Shown: positions 45,283 to 54,505 of the stretch, in pieces
Layout of the letters: the number at the start of each line of letters is the position of its first letter
How positions within the stretch are numbered: the first letter of the stretch is position 1
Origin: Comamonas odontotermitis
GTDB lineage: Bacteria > Pseudomonadota > Gammaproteobacteria > Burkholderiales > Burkholderiaceae_C
Direction of reading: 5' to 3'
DNA length: 64,000 nucleotides
Assembly (NCBI RefSeq): GCF_014207855.1
Contig: NZ_JACHKZ010000001.1
Coordinates: forward strand, 310,001 to 374,000
Translations under genes and position numbers: made by a program
The notes under the pieces: generated by a model
What the model saw: only the letters and a program-made list of their open reading frames with translations
The model's database searches: none
Told to the model about the DNA's origin: nothing

Positions 45283-47463
45283 TCAGGCCGCAGCCGTTCG
45301 GCGGTGCAGCGTGAACGGCGGCAGGCTGGCAAGCAGACGCTGACCGTAGCCGGTGCGCACCAGGCGCTTGTCGTAGCAATACACATGGGCCTGGTCGGCC
45401 TCGGTACGGATGGCGCGGCCGACCCACTGCGCCAGGCGGATGGCAGTAGCTGGCACCACAATTTCGCTGAAGGGATCGCGGCCCGAATTCTTCAGCCACT
45501 CGGCACGCGCCTCGTCCACCGGATCGTCAGGGGGGGCAAATGGCAGCTTGGTGATGAACAGCGATTCGCACAACGCCCCCGGCAGATCCAGCCCTTCGCC
45601 AAAACTCTGCATGCCAAAGATGATCGACGGCAGGCCGGCTGCCACGCGCTCGCGGTGCTGCTGCAGCAACTGACCGCGTGGCAAGGTGTTCTGCACCAGC
45701 ACATGCTGACGCATGGCCGTAGGCAATGCATCCACCGCCAGACGCATCTGCTCGCGCGATGTGAACAGCACGAGGCCCCCCGCCTGTACCTGTGCCAGGT
45801 CTTCCAGCAGGGCGTCTACCATTTCGTTGGTGTATTGGGCGGGCGTGCGTGGGTCTGCCTGGGTTTCGGTCACCACCAGACTGCCCTGCTCGGCATAGTT
45901 GAAGGGGCTGGCCACTTCGAGCGTGCTGACAGCCGCATCGTTGTTCAACCCCGCTTCTCGCAGAAAGAAATCAAACTGGCCGCCGCTGGTAAGCGTGGCT
46001 GACGTGAGCACCGCGCCGCGCACCTGGCTCCACAAGTGGTGCCGCAAAGTGGATCCGGGGATCACCGGGCTGGCATAGGCCTTGATGGCAACAAACTCGC
46101 CCACCACATCCAGCGTGAACCACTTGGCCGCAGGCACGCTCCCCGCAGGTGCATCCTGCAGCAACAATTGTGTGGTGTTGTGCACTGCTTCCAGCCGCGG
46201 CGCCAGAGTACCGACCTGCGCGTACAAGGTGGACAGGCGTTTGGCCTCATCGGGTTGATCGCGCATCTGGGCGCGCAGTGCCTTGGAGATGGCTTGCAAT
46301 GCCTCCAGAAAGGCCCCTGCGTGGTGCGCCGCCTGTGCCAGTGGCTCTACCAATGCGGGCGGAAGCTCTCCACGCGGCAGACGTACGCGCGCCGGGCCCC
46401 GGCTGCCGCCTTGCAACTGTTGGCGCATGCCTTCGCCATATTCGTCCATGATCAGGCGCGCCATGTCCTGCAGATGTTGGCGCAACTGCGACGAATGGCG
46501 GGGAATATCGGCGATCTCCGAAACCTCCACTAACGCTCCCACGCGCTGCGCACGGCTTGCGAGCTTGTCGATCCATGTCAGTTGGCTCAGGTTCATCTCG
46601 CAGGCAAACTGATCCAGCGCCGTGCCGGGCAGGTGGTGGGCCTCGTCCAGAATCAGTAGGCAGTTGTCCAGCTCCGGCAACAGGCGCGCGCCCAGCGAAG
46701 ACAACAGCAGATCGTGGTTGGCCACCAGTACCTGGGCCTGCACCAGCTCCTTGCGGCGTTCGTAATAGGTACAGCTGCCAAACAACGGGCAATGCTTGCC
46801 GGTGCACGATGCACCTTCCGCAGCTACAGGGCTCCAGACCTCGGGTTCTGGCGGTGTATCCAGGGCGTCGCGGTCGCCATCCCAGCGCCTGGTGGCAAGG
46901 GCATCGGCCATGCTGGTGTAGAACTGCAGGCGTGCCGCGTGCTCCTGCGGGCTGCGCTGGGCATTGCGCGCTTGCGCTGCCTCTTCCGGAAAGAAATCGT
47001 CGTCGATGGGCTCGCCCCCATCGGCTGCATCACCCTGGGCCGCGCCCGCCAGGCGTTCTAGCTTGAGCTTGCATACGTAGCGGCCGCGCCCCTTGGCCAG
47101 CGCATATTTGAAGGGCTGCGGCATCTGCTGCGCCAGCGCTGGCAAATCCTTGTTCACCAATTGCTCCTGCAGCGCCACCGTTGCCGTGGAAATCAGCACG
47201 CGGGTGCCACGCTCCAGCGCCATCGCAATGGCAGGCACCGCATATGCCAGAGACTTGCCAACACCTGTGCCCGCCTGGATCACCGCAATGGCGCGTTGCG
47301 GCTCTTCGCCTTCTTCCAGCTTGCCCAGTTGCGCCGCGGCAAAAGTCTCGGCAACCTTCTCCGCCATGAGGCGCTGTCCGGGCCGCGAGCGAAAGCCGCC
47401 ATCGGCATTCACCATGCGGTCAAAGGCAGAAACGGCGTTGCGCGCCCATTCAGAAGAAGACAT
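45283..47463 (-). CDS. dinG: ATP-dependent DNA helicase, DinG/YoaA family
   Basis: A 726-residue superfamily 2 helicase of the XPD-like Fe-S group. Walker A is AGTGVGKS and the DEAH box DEAHHLPG. The iron-sulfur cysteines are in RYVCKLK and CTGKHCPLFGSC. Late helicase motifs include FGMQSFGEGLDLPG and QWVGRAIRTEAD. It unwinds 5'-3' and resolves R-loops, G-quadruplexes or repair intermediates. I use the ATG at 47463; an in-frame ATG at 47481 adds six residues and cannot be excluded. YoaA is an alternative family name. Confidence 0.92.
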   Translation of the reverse strand: MSSSEWARNAVSAFDRMVNADGGFRSRPGQRLMAEKVAETFAAAQLGKLEEGEEPQRAIAVIQAGTGVGKSLAYAVPAIAMALERGTRVLISTATVALQEQLVNKDLPALAQQMPQPFKYALAKGRGRYVCKLKLERLAGAAQGDAADGGEPIDDDFFPEEAAQARNAQRSPQEHAARLQFYTSMADALATRRWDGDRDALDTPPEPEVWSPVAAEGASCTGKHCPLFGSCTYYERRKELVQAQVLVANHDLLLSSLGARLLPELDNCLLILDEAHHLPGTALDQFACEMNLSQLTWIDKLASRAQRVGALVEVSEIADIPRHSSQLRQHLQDMARLIMDEYGEGMRQQLQGGSRGPARVRLPRGELPPALVEPLAQAAHHAGAFLEALQAISKALRAQMRDQPDEAKRLSTLYAQVGTLAPRLEAVHNTTQLLLQDAPAGSVPAAKWFTLDVVGEFVAIKAYASPVIPGSTLRHHLWSQVRGAVLTSATLTSGGQFDFFLREAGLNNDAAVSTLEVASPFNYAEQGSLVVTETQADPRTPAQYTNEMVDALLEDLAQVQAGGLVLFTSREQMRLAVDALPTAMRQHVLVQNTLPRGQLLQQHRERVAAGLPSIIFGMQSFGEGLDLPGALCESLFITKLPFAPPDDPVDEARAEWLKNSGRDPFSEIVVPATAIRLAQWVGRAIRTEADQAHVYCYDKRLVRTGYGQRLLASLPPFTLHRRTAAA

Positions 47464-47964
47464 AGCCGGGGAGTGTGGCATGGTTTGGGTGCACGCAGGC
47501 AGCACTGGGGTTTTATGCGGTACTTGGAGCCGCTAGGGTCCCTCTGCGCAACTCTCGCCAAATGGGACGGACGCGGATCAGGACGAGGCACCGGGCCGCG
47601 CCAGGCCAAGCCACAGACAGTACAAACCTACGACAAGGCTCGGTGCCCCCGGCTCGGCGCCCCCGGCTGCCCCCCCCGGCTGGGCAACGACGTATCAATG
47701 GCGGTGTGAGCGGTTTTATCAAACAAATGTAAAAAATACACCCTCAACCCAAGCTGATGCTGCGACCCTTTCTCCCTGGCAGCCGTGACATTTCGCAATA
47801 CCCCGCCACCCGTGCCACACAGTAGAATCGCTTGGGGCACATTGGATGCCATTTTTCATCAGGGTAAAAAGACTGCATGTTTCCGGCACGGAAAGCATGC
47901 AGTGCAACCACGCATAGGGCAAATGCCTGCCAGGCGCGTACGGTCGCTGTGAATCAAGGCTGAA
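47464..47964. promoter_or_regulatory. Upstream region of the polysaccharide locus
   Basis: 501 bp between the divergent helicase and DUF2304 genes. It carries three spaced copies of CCCCCGGCT (47646, 47660 and 47673). No JUMPstart or ops element is recognised. The promoter of the polysaccharide operon is expected here. Confidence 0.5.
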
Positions 47965-48318
47965 ATGGCAACTTATCAAATTACTACCACGGTACTGGGC
48001 GTGCTTTTTGCCGCAGTCATCCTGTACCTGATCCGTGGTGACCGCCTTTATTTGAGGTTGGGCTTGTTCTGGTTTGCGTTGGCGATGCTTGCCGTGTTGC
48101 TGGGTGTATGGCCGCGCATGCTCGATCAAGTGGCCGATCAGCTGGGCATCCGCTACTCGCCCACACTGCTGTTGGTATGTGCCGTGGCCGTCTTATTCAT
48201 CAAGGCATTGCACGCCGACATGGTCAATACGCGGATTGAGCGGCAAGTGCGCCGACTCAACCAAAGCCTGGCACTGCTACATATCAAGAGCCAGCAAGCC
48301 GCCAGCGAAAAGTCCTGA
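47965..48318 (+). CDS. DUF2304-family membrane protein
   Basis: A 117-residue membrane protein with three hydrophobic helices (about 7-24, 31-48, 67-85) and a basic C-terminal helix (RIERQVRRLNQSLALL). DUF2304 proteins commonly sit in polysaccharide and glycosyltransferase loci, and this one opens such a locus, 34 bp before manC. Biochemical role not established. Confidence 0.85.
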   Translation: MATYQITTTVLGVLFAAVILYLIRGDRLYLRLGLFWFALAMLAVLLGVWPRMLDQVADQLGIRYSPTLLLVCAVAVLFIKALHADMVNTRIERQVRRLNQSLALLHIKSQQAASEKS

Positions 48319-48352
48319 ACACTCACTCCATCAACTTCAGCAAGTCATTCCA

Positions 48353-49813
48353 ATGTCAAAGCTTACGCCGGTCATCATGTGTGGTGGCAGTGGAACCCGT
48401 TTGTGGCCTTTATCGCGCGAACACTATCCCAAGCAGTTCCTGAGCCTGAGCGCCGATGGCAAATCGATGCTGCAAAACACCGCATCGCGCCTCAGTGGGC
48501 TCAATTCCAGCATCCAGCAAACTGGCCCCATCCTCGTCTGCAACGCAGAACACCGTTTTCTGGCAGCCCAGCAACTGCAGGAGCAAGGCATTGCCGGCGC
48601 CAAGCTGGTGCTGGAGCCCATTGGCCGCAATACGGCCCCCGCTCTGACCTTGGCCGCCTTGGTGGCAGAACCCGATGCCGTGCTGCTGGCCATGCCTGCC
48701 GACCATGTCATGACACGCCCCGAGCAACTGCATCAGGCAGCGGAAACCGGCTGGGCACTGGCCCAGGACGGCGCCATGGTGACTTTTGGAATCGTTGCCG
48801 ACCGGCCGGAAACCGGGTATGGCTACATCCAGAAAGGCCCAGCGGACAACAACGGCGCATTTTTCATCCAAAGCTTTGCCGAAAAGCCATCTGCACAGGT
48901 GGCCGAGCAATACCTTGCCAGCGGTCAATACCTGTGGAACAGCGGCCTCTTCATGGTGCGCGCCGACCAGTGGCTCAAAGCCATGGCGGCCCTGCAACCG
49001 GCCATGCTGCAAGCCTGTCAGCAATCCATGGTCCAAAGCACCACGGACATGGACTTCATCCGCCCGCACGCCGAAATTTTCGGAGCCTGCCCATCGGACT
49101 CCATTGACTATGCCGTCATGGAAAAGCTGCCCGTCACGCCCGAGCTGGGTGTGCCTGCGCGCGTTGTGCCGCTGGATGCCGGCTGGTCGGACCTCGGTGC
49201 CTGGGATGCACTGTGGGACGTTCTGCCGAAAGACGCGCACGGTAACACCGGCTCCGGCGAAACACTCGCCGTTGACACGCGCAACAGCCTGCTGTTCTCT
49301 GAAAGCCGCCTGATCGCCACCGTCGGCCTGGAAAACGTCGTCATCGTGGAAACTGCCGATGCCGTGCTGGTGGCCGACAAACGCCGCACGCAGGACGTGA
49401 AAAAGGTCGTGGCCGAGCTCAAAGCCCAAAAGCGCAGCATGGCATCCACCCACCGCAAGGTGCACCGCCCCTGGGGCTGGTATGACAGCATCGACAGCGG
49501 CGAACGCTTCCAGGTCAAACGCATCGTAGTCAACCCCGGCGCCAAGCTCAGCCTGCAGATGCACCACCACCGGGCCGAACACTGGATCGTCGTGAAGGGC
49601 ACCGCCGAGGTCACCAACGGCGACGAAACCTTTCTGTTGGGCGAGAACGAATCCACCTTCATCCCTCTGGGACACGCCCATCGCCTGGCCAACCCTGGCA
49701 AGGTGCCACTGGAAATCATCGAGGTCCAATCGGGCAGCTACCTGGGTGAAGATGACATCGTCCGCTTTGAAGACACCTACGGCCGCGCGCCAGTAGTGCA
49801 AACCGCCAAGTGA
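48353..49813 (+). CDS. manC: Mannose-1-phosphate guanylyltransferase / mannose-6-phosphate isomerase
   Basis: A 486-residue bifunctional type II enzyme making GDP-mannose. The nucleotidyltransferase domain opens with IMCGGSGTRLWPLSR and PKQFLSL, with the FAEKPSAQVAEQYL sugar-binding loop. The C-terminal cupin isomerase domain has PGAKLSLQMHHHRAEHW and a downstream His-containing strand. The ATG at 48353 begins the family core. GDP-mannose probably feeds mannose, rhamnose or fucose residues of the exported polysaccharide; no phosphomannomutase or GDP-mannose dehydratase is in this window. Confidence 0.95.
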   Translation: MSKLTPVIMCGGSGTRLWPLSREHYPKQFLSLSADGKSMLQNTASRLSGLNSSIQQTGPILVCNAEHRFLAAQQLQEQGIAGAKLVLEPIGRNTAPALTLAALVAEPDAVLLAMPADHVMTRPEQLHQAAETGWALAQDGAMVTFGIVADRPETGYGYIQKGPADNNGAFFIQSFAEKPSAQVAEQYLASGQYLWNSGLFMVRADQWLKAMAALQPAMLQACQQSMVQSTTDMDFIRPHAEIFGACPSDSIDYAVMEKLPVTPELGVPARVVPLDAGWSDLGAWDALWDVLPKDAHGNTGSGETLAVDTRNSLLFSESRLIATVGLENVVIVETADAVLVADKRRTQDVKKVVAELKAQKRSMASTHRKVHRPWGWYDSIDSGERFQVKRIVVNPGAKLSLQMHHHRAEHWIVVKGTAEVTNGDETFLLGENESTFIPLGHAHRLANPGKVPLEIIEVQSGSYLGEDDIVRFEDTYGRAPVVQTAK

Positions 49814-50622
49814 GCACCATGCCCGGATTACCTATGCTTCGCGCCCTATGGGCATACCGCGGTTTCATCTGGAGCAGCGTGCTGCGCGAGTTCCATGGCA
49901 AGTACCGCGAATCGCTGCTCGGCGCTTTCTGGTCGGTGGCGAACCCGCTGACCATGATTGTCATCTACACCGTGGTGTTCGGCCAGCTCATGCGCTCTAC
50001 CCTGCCTGGGCACGAGCAAACGCCATTTGCCTTCAGCATCTACCTGTGCGCCGGCGTCATCACATGGGGGCTTTTTTCCGAAATGTTGGGACGGCTGAAT
50101 GGGGTGTTTCTGGAGCACGGCAACCTCATCAAGAAATCGAACTTTCCGCGCATTTGCCTGCCAGCCATCGTCACACTGTCCGCACTGATCAACTTCGGCA
50201 TCATTTTTACGTTGTACCTGCTCTTTCTGGCCATCATCGGCCATTGGCCGGGCGTGGCACTCCTCGCGCTGGTGCCGTTGCTGGCGCTGCAGATCCTGTT
50301 CACGCTGGGATTGGGTATTTTTCTGGGCACACTCAATGTGTTCTTTCGCGACGTAGGCCAACTCACCGGCGTGGTGCTGCAGTTCTGGTTCTGGCTCACC
50401 CCCATTGTCTACACCCTGCCCGCACTGCCTGAAAAAGCACGCGGCCTCATGGCGCTGAACCCCATGCAGCCATTGATGGCCGCTTACCAGCAGATCTTTC
50501 TGGACAAGACCCTGCCCGCCTTTGGTCCGCTGCTGCCGCTTGCCATCTTGACCGTCATCTTCCTGCTGCTCGGTGCAGGCTTTTTCCTGGCCCGCGTGGG
50601 CGAACTGGTGGACGAACTGTAA
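49810..50622 (+). CDS. wzm: Polysaccharide ABC exporter permease (Wzm-like)
   Basis: A 270-residue inner-membrane permease of the ABC-2 type that exports lipid-linked O-antigen or capsule. A cytoplasmic start with REFHGKYRESLLGAFW (the classic Wzm/TagG segment) leads into six membrane helices. The GTG at 49810 overlaps the manC stop (GTGA); an ATG at 49819 is an equal candidate. Directly followed by the ATPase. Confidence 0.93.
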   Translation: MSTMPGLPMLRALWAYRGFIWSSVLREFHGKYRESLLGAFWSVANPLTMIVIYTVVFGQLMRSTLPGHEQTPFAFSIYLCAGVITWGLFSEMLGRLNGVFLEHGNLIKKSNFPRICLPAIVTLSALINFGIIFTLYLLFLAIIGHWPGVALLALVPLLALQILFTLGLGIFLGTLNVFFRDVGQLTGVVLQFWFWLTPIVYTLPALPEKARGLMALNPMQPLMAAYQQIFLDKTLPAFGPLLPLAILTVIFLLLGAGFFLARVGELVDEL

Positions 50623-51839
50623 TGAGCGCGCTGACTGTTACCAATATAGGCAAGGCCTACAAGCGCTACCCCAGCAAATGGGCTCGTGCGTGGGAATGGA
50701 TCACCCGCCGAACCACCCATGAGAAAACCTGGGTGCTGCGTGATATCAGCTTCACCGTACAGCCCGGCGAGGCCGTGGGCATTGTTGGTGTCAACGGCGC
50801 AGGCAAGAGCACGCTGCTCAAGATCATCACCGGTACGACCCAGCCGACCCAAGGCCAGGTAAGCAGCCAAGGACGTGTGGCTGCGCTGCTGGAGCTGGGT
50901 ATGGGCTTTCACCCCGATTTCACTGGCCGCCAAAACGTCTTCATGGCCGGGCAGTTGCTGGGCCTTCGTCAGGATGAAATCGCTGCATGCATGCCCTCCA
51001 TTGAAGCTTTTGCAGAGATTGGCGACTATATCGATCAGCCCGTGCGCGTGTACAGCAGCGGCATGCAGGTGCGGCTCGCTTTCAGCGTAGCAACTGTCGT
51101 ACGGCCGGACATCCTGATCGTCGATGAAGCACTTTCAGTGGGTGACGCCTACTTTCAGCACAAGAGCTTTGAGCGCATCCGCGAGCTCAGAAGGCTAGGC
51201 ACCACACTGCTCATTGTCAGCCACGACAAGGGCGCTATCCAGTCCATCTGTGACCGCGCCATTCTGCTGTCAAAGGGGCAAAAGCTGCTGGAAGGCCGGC
51301 CGGAGGCCGTGCTCGACTACTACAATGCGGCGATCGTCGACGATGCGAACAGCCGTATCTCGCAGACCGTCAACGAAGACGGCGTAGCACAAACCATATC
51401 TGGTACCGGCAAGAGCCGGATTGTCGATGTCGCGCTTCGCGACGCGTCTGGTCGTGAAGTCGAGGTTGTGGGTGTTGGGGCCGAATTGACGTTGGAGATT
51501 CAGGTCGAGGTACTCTCGCATCTCAGCACTCTTGTTGCCGGCTTTCTGATCAAGGACCGCCTTGGACAGGAAGTTTTTGGGACCAATTCGTACCACCATG
51601 ACCAAGTCGTGAGTGATCTCGGTGACGGGAGCCATCTAACCTATCGCTATCACTTCAAGGCCGACATTGGCCCAGGGAGTTACTCGATAGCCGTTGCCCT
51701 GCATAAGACAGAAAGCCATCTTTCCGAGAACTACGAATGGCGGGATATGGCAACCATCTTCAAGGTCGTCAATCTATCCCAAAAGCAATTTATAGGCGTA
51801 GCGTGGATAGAGCCACATTTGGAAATTTCGCATGACTGA
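50622..51839 (+). CDS. wzt: Polysaccharide ABC exporter ATPase (Wzt) with C-terminal glycan-binding domain
   Basis: A 405-residue ATPase. Residues about 1-250 are the nucleotide-binding domain (Walker A GVNGAGKST near 56, signature YSSGMQVRLAF, Walker B ILIVDEA). Residues about 265-405 form a beta-rich Wzt_C-like domain. In E. coli O9a and relatives that domain recognises the modified non-reducing end of the finished chain before export. Its start shares a base with the permease stop (TAATG). The downstream methyltransferase is a natural source of such a cap. From the C-terminal half onward the DNA becomes AT-richer. Confidence 0.94.
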   Translation: MSALTVTNIGKAYKRYPSKWARAWEWITRRTTHEKTWVLRDISFTVQPGEAVGIVGVNGAGKSTLLKIITGTTQPTQGQVSSQGRVAALLELGMGFHPDFTGRQNVFMAGQLLGLRQDEIAACMPSIEAFAEIGDYIDQPVRVYSSGMQVRLAFSVATVVRPDILIVDEALSVGDAYFQHKSFERIRELRRLGTTLLIVSHDKGAIQSICDRAILLSKGQKLLEGRPEAVLDYYNAAIVDDANSRISQTVNEDGVAQTISGTGKSRIVDVALRDASGREVEVVGVGAELTLEIQVEVLSHLSTLVAGFLIKDRLGQEVFGTNSYHHDQVVSDLGDGSHLTYRYHFKADIGPGSYSIAVALHKTESHLSENYEWRDMATIFKVVNLSQKQFIGVAWIEPHLEISHD

Positions 51840-52656
51840 CAATTTTTATGAATTCTTCGAAGGCGTCAATTACGCTTCAGAAGACCAGGTTCGAGAATAT
51901 CGTTCCATCTATATAAGCTATGTCAAACCCATTTTGGACTTTGTTGAATCGCCACTGGCATTCGACTTTGGCTGCGGGCGCGGAGAGTGGCTTGACATGC
52001 TTCGTGAATTGGGTTTTCGGACCAAAGGCTTTGACATTGACCAAGGCATGCTCAATTCAGCGCAACAGAAGGGACTCGATGTTCAGCTGGGTGATGCGTC
52101 CGAATTTCTCAAGCAAATTCCTGATCAAAGCATAGCCGTACTCTCTGCCTTCCACGTCCTTGAGCATTTGCCGTTCGACAAGATTATTGAATTCTTTCAG
52201 CAAAGCCAGCGAGTACTCATTCCAGGGGGGGTACTCATTGCAGAAACGCCTAATCCAGAAAATTTATTTGTAATAACAAGTAATTTTTACCTGGACCATA
52301 CCCATATCCGGCCCATTCCAATCCTGCAAATGATCAATCTTGCACGATATTTTGGTTATCAAAAATATTCCATAATACGTCTTCAAGAAGAAAAAAATCT
52401 TTATCACAAAGAGGATATAACGTTTCGAGATCTCTTCTATGGTGTGAGCAAAGACTATGGACTCATCGCTCAGAACCCTGGTGGTGCCGAAGGCTTGATC
52501 CAAGCAGTTGATCATCCTCTTCGTTACGAAACTGGAATTGGTATTGACGATTTGATCAAACGTTTGGACAATCGCATGGAAAATTTGGCACAAAAAGTGC
52601 GTGAACTATCAGCAAAGATCGATAGTGAGCCCGAAGACACAAGCCAATCCAATTAA
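51832..52656 (+). CDS. SAM-dependent methyltransferase with coiled-coil tail
   Basis: A 274-residue class I methyltransferase. SAM motif I is FDFGCGRGEW (44-53), followed by FDIDQGML and the motif-IV region IAVLSAFHVLEHLPF. The C-terminus (about 238-268) is a predicted short coiled coil with heptad hydrophobics (LIKRLDNRMENLAQKVREL). It overlaps wzt by 8 bp. In O9-type loci WbdD methylates the chain end and uses a coiled coil as a length ruler. This protein lacks a kinase domain, but the position next to a Wzt with a glycan-binding domain suggests an analogous terminator. Confidence 0.85.
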   Translation: MTDNFYEFFEGVNYASEDQVREYRSIYISYVKPILDFVESPLAFDFGCGRGEWLDMLRELGFRTKGFDIDQGMLNSAQQKGLDVQLGDASEFLKQIPDQSIAVLSAFHVLEHLPFDKIIEFFQQSQRVLIPGGVLIAETPNPENLFVITSNFYLDHTHIRPIPILQMINLARYFGYQKYSIIRLQEEKNLYHKEDITFRDLFYGVSKDYGLIAQNPGGAEGLIQAVDHPLRYETGIGIDDLIKRLDNRMENLAQKVRELSAKIDSEPEDTSQSN

Positions 52657-52694
52657 TATATCTTTAAACCCACGAACAGAACGAAGACTCAGTA

Positions 52695-53606
52695 ATGGAA
52701 AAAATTCTACACCGCGTCTATTTCGAGAATTATCGCCCTTTCAAGGATCCTTTTCTCCATTATTTGGAAACTTGGTACAGGGAGCTTCCTCATTACAAGG
52801 TAATGAGATGGGGAAAAGACAATGTTGATGTCACTGTCAATGATTGGATGAAGCGTTCCGCTGAGGCCAATGACCCCGTCTTCTTGAGTGAATTTGTGCG
52901 CTGGACTGCACTCAAGGAATATGGTGGAGCATATCTTGACAGCGATTGCGAAGTGCTCAATGGCAAGGTTTTCGATCAGCTGGTGGACGAACTCATGGCG
53001 TCGGATGAATACGATGCTTTCGTGGGTGTCGAGGATTTCGAGAATGGGTACCCCACAGCGCAAACCATTGCGGCCAAGAAAGGGGCGGAAATTGTCGATT
53101 TCATGTACGACATGTACCAGAACAGGCTTTCCAGTGGATTGTGGCATTGGAGGGCAGAGCGACTCCTCATCGGCCCTCAGCTCATGAGCCTGTACTTCCG
53201 TGACAAGGGCTACCAGACTGACAACGGCTTTTTTCCAAAATTGAAAAAGCCGGTGATAGTTGGTCGGGTCAAAATTTATCCACAGGAGTATTTTTCACCA
53301 AAGTTCACAACCACGGGAAAAAAACTCAATATCACTGAAAATACCTGCATCTATCATCTTTTTGCAAACCTGAATGTAAAGGAAGTAGACCCTGAAGCAG
53401 AAAAACATCGTCGAGAGCCGATGCTTTTCAGTGACTATTGCAAGTACCTTGAAGATTTAGCCAGTCGACGAGCACCCTCGACCCCAGAAACTGTAGGCTA
53501 CCGGCGCAGCAATGGTGGTTTCGACTATGGCAAGATCATCAATCATGGTCTGAAAGACCCTACCGGCATGATGAAGAAAATCTGGGACTATGCAAAAAGC
53601 AAGTAA
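52695..53606 (+). CDS. GT32-like glycosyltransferase (first of two)
   Basis: A 303-residue transferase of the DXD-containing 'Gly_transf_sug'/capsule family. It starts ILHRVYF, has FLSEFVRWTALKEYGGAYLDSD with the DxD metal motif at 82-84, and KIYPQEYFSP in the C-terminal half. No membrane segment, so it acts on the cytoplasmic face. Donor and acceptor unknown. It shares its layout with the next gene, so the pair probably arose by duplication. Low GC. Confidence 0.85.
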   Translation: MEKILHRVYFENYRPFKDPFLHYLETWYRELPHYKVMRWGKDNVDVTVNDWMKRSAEANDPVFLSEFVRWTALKEYGGAYLDSDCEVLNGKVFDQLVDELMASDEYDAFVGVEDFENGYPTAQTIAAKKGAEIVDFMYDMYQNRLSSGLWHWRAERLLIGPQLMSLYFRDKGYQTDNGFFPKLKKPVIVGRVKIYPQEYFSPKFTTTGKKLNITENTCIYHLFANLNVKEVDPEAEKHRREPMLFSDYCKYLEDLASRRAPSTPETVGYRRSNGGFDYGKIINHGLKDPTGMMKKIWDYAKSK

Positions 53607-54495
53607 TTCCTCTCTGAAGATCCTGCATCGGATCTATTTTGGTTTTGATGGAAAGCCGGATCCTTATATTGGATACCTGAAAACCTGGCAAGAGAAACTT
53701 CCCGATTTTGAAATCCGACACTGGAATGCAGATAATCTGCCCATTGCCGCATGTCATTTTTCGAGAATGATGTATGAGTTACGCGATCATGCGTTTCTGA
53801 GTGACTACTTTCGCTGGTGGGTTCTTCGCGAGCACGGCGGCGTCTACTTAGATGCGGATATAGAAATCGTTAACGGCACTATATTTCGCAATCTCGTAGA
53901 AGAGCTGGAAGTCAGTGATAAACATCACTCATTTTTAGGTATCGATAATAAGGCAGGCGGATGGTATACAGGCCATTCAATGGCAACCCATGCCGGCAGT
54001 CCACTGTCCCGTTTTATGTGTGAGGTCTACGAGGGGCTTGGTCCAGTTTCGCTGTGGCGCCGGAAAATCTTCTATTTCATGTCACCACAACTGACATCTC
54101 TCTACTTTGCGCACAATGGCCATAATGTAGATGGAATGGGGACCACCCCCCATTTAGATCTGCCAGTAATCCAGCATGGGGTTAAGATTTATCCTCAAGA
54201 ATATTTTTCACCGCTCACGCCAGTTATGCGAAATAATCGAGGCGGATTCGAAATCGATGCCTATACTGAAAATACTTCAATTTGCCATCATTTTTCGTGT
54301 TCCTGGCATGAAGCCGACTCCCCCTACCTCAAGGGGAGAGATTTAAATCTATTGATGCTGAATGAAAAAGTGCAGCTAGCGGGCACCCTTGATTCTCGCA
54401 ACAAAAAGCCCAAACTGCTGCGAGTAATGCGTCAGCTTTTATCACTTTTTGGGCAAATTCCAGCCAAACTTAAAGAAATCATCAAAAACGCCTAA
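53590..54495 (+). CDS. GT32-like glycosyltransferase (second of two)
   Basis: A 301-residue paralogue of the preceding transferase, with matching blocks: ILHRIYF, FLSDYFRWWVLREHGGVYLDAD (DxD at 88-90) and KIYPQEYFSP. It overlaps the preceding gene by 17 bp. Divergence in the middle segment suggests a different donor or acceptor. A basic helix at the C-terminus (PKLLRVMRQLLSLFGQIPAK) may aid membrane association. Confidence 0.85.
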   Translation: MQKASNSSLKILHRIYFGFDGKPDPYIGYLKTWQEKLPDFEIRHWNADNLPIAACHFSRMMYELRDHAFLSDYFRWWVLREHGGVYLDADIEIVNGTIFRNLVEELEVSDKHHSFLGIDNKAGGWYTGHSMATHAGSPLSRFMCEVYEGLGPVSLWRRKIFYFMSPQLTSLYFAHNGHNVDGMGTTPHLDLPVIQHGVKIYPQEYFSPLTPVMRNNRGGFEIDAYTENTSICHHFSCSWHEADSPYLKGRDLNLLMLNEKVQLAGTLDSRNKKPKLLRVMRQLLSLFGQIPAKLKEIIKNA

Positions 54496-54505
54496 GGAGT
54501 AGAAA

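Noticed and set aside
47646-47681. Three CCCCCGGCT copies as a regulator binding array
   Set aside because: Low-complexity C-rich DNA with uneven spacing (14 and 13 bp); could be chance.
47930-47955. Possible ops/JUMPstart element before the polysaccharide locus
   Set aside because: Only loosely similar to GGCGGTAGCGTG; core bases do not match.
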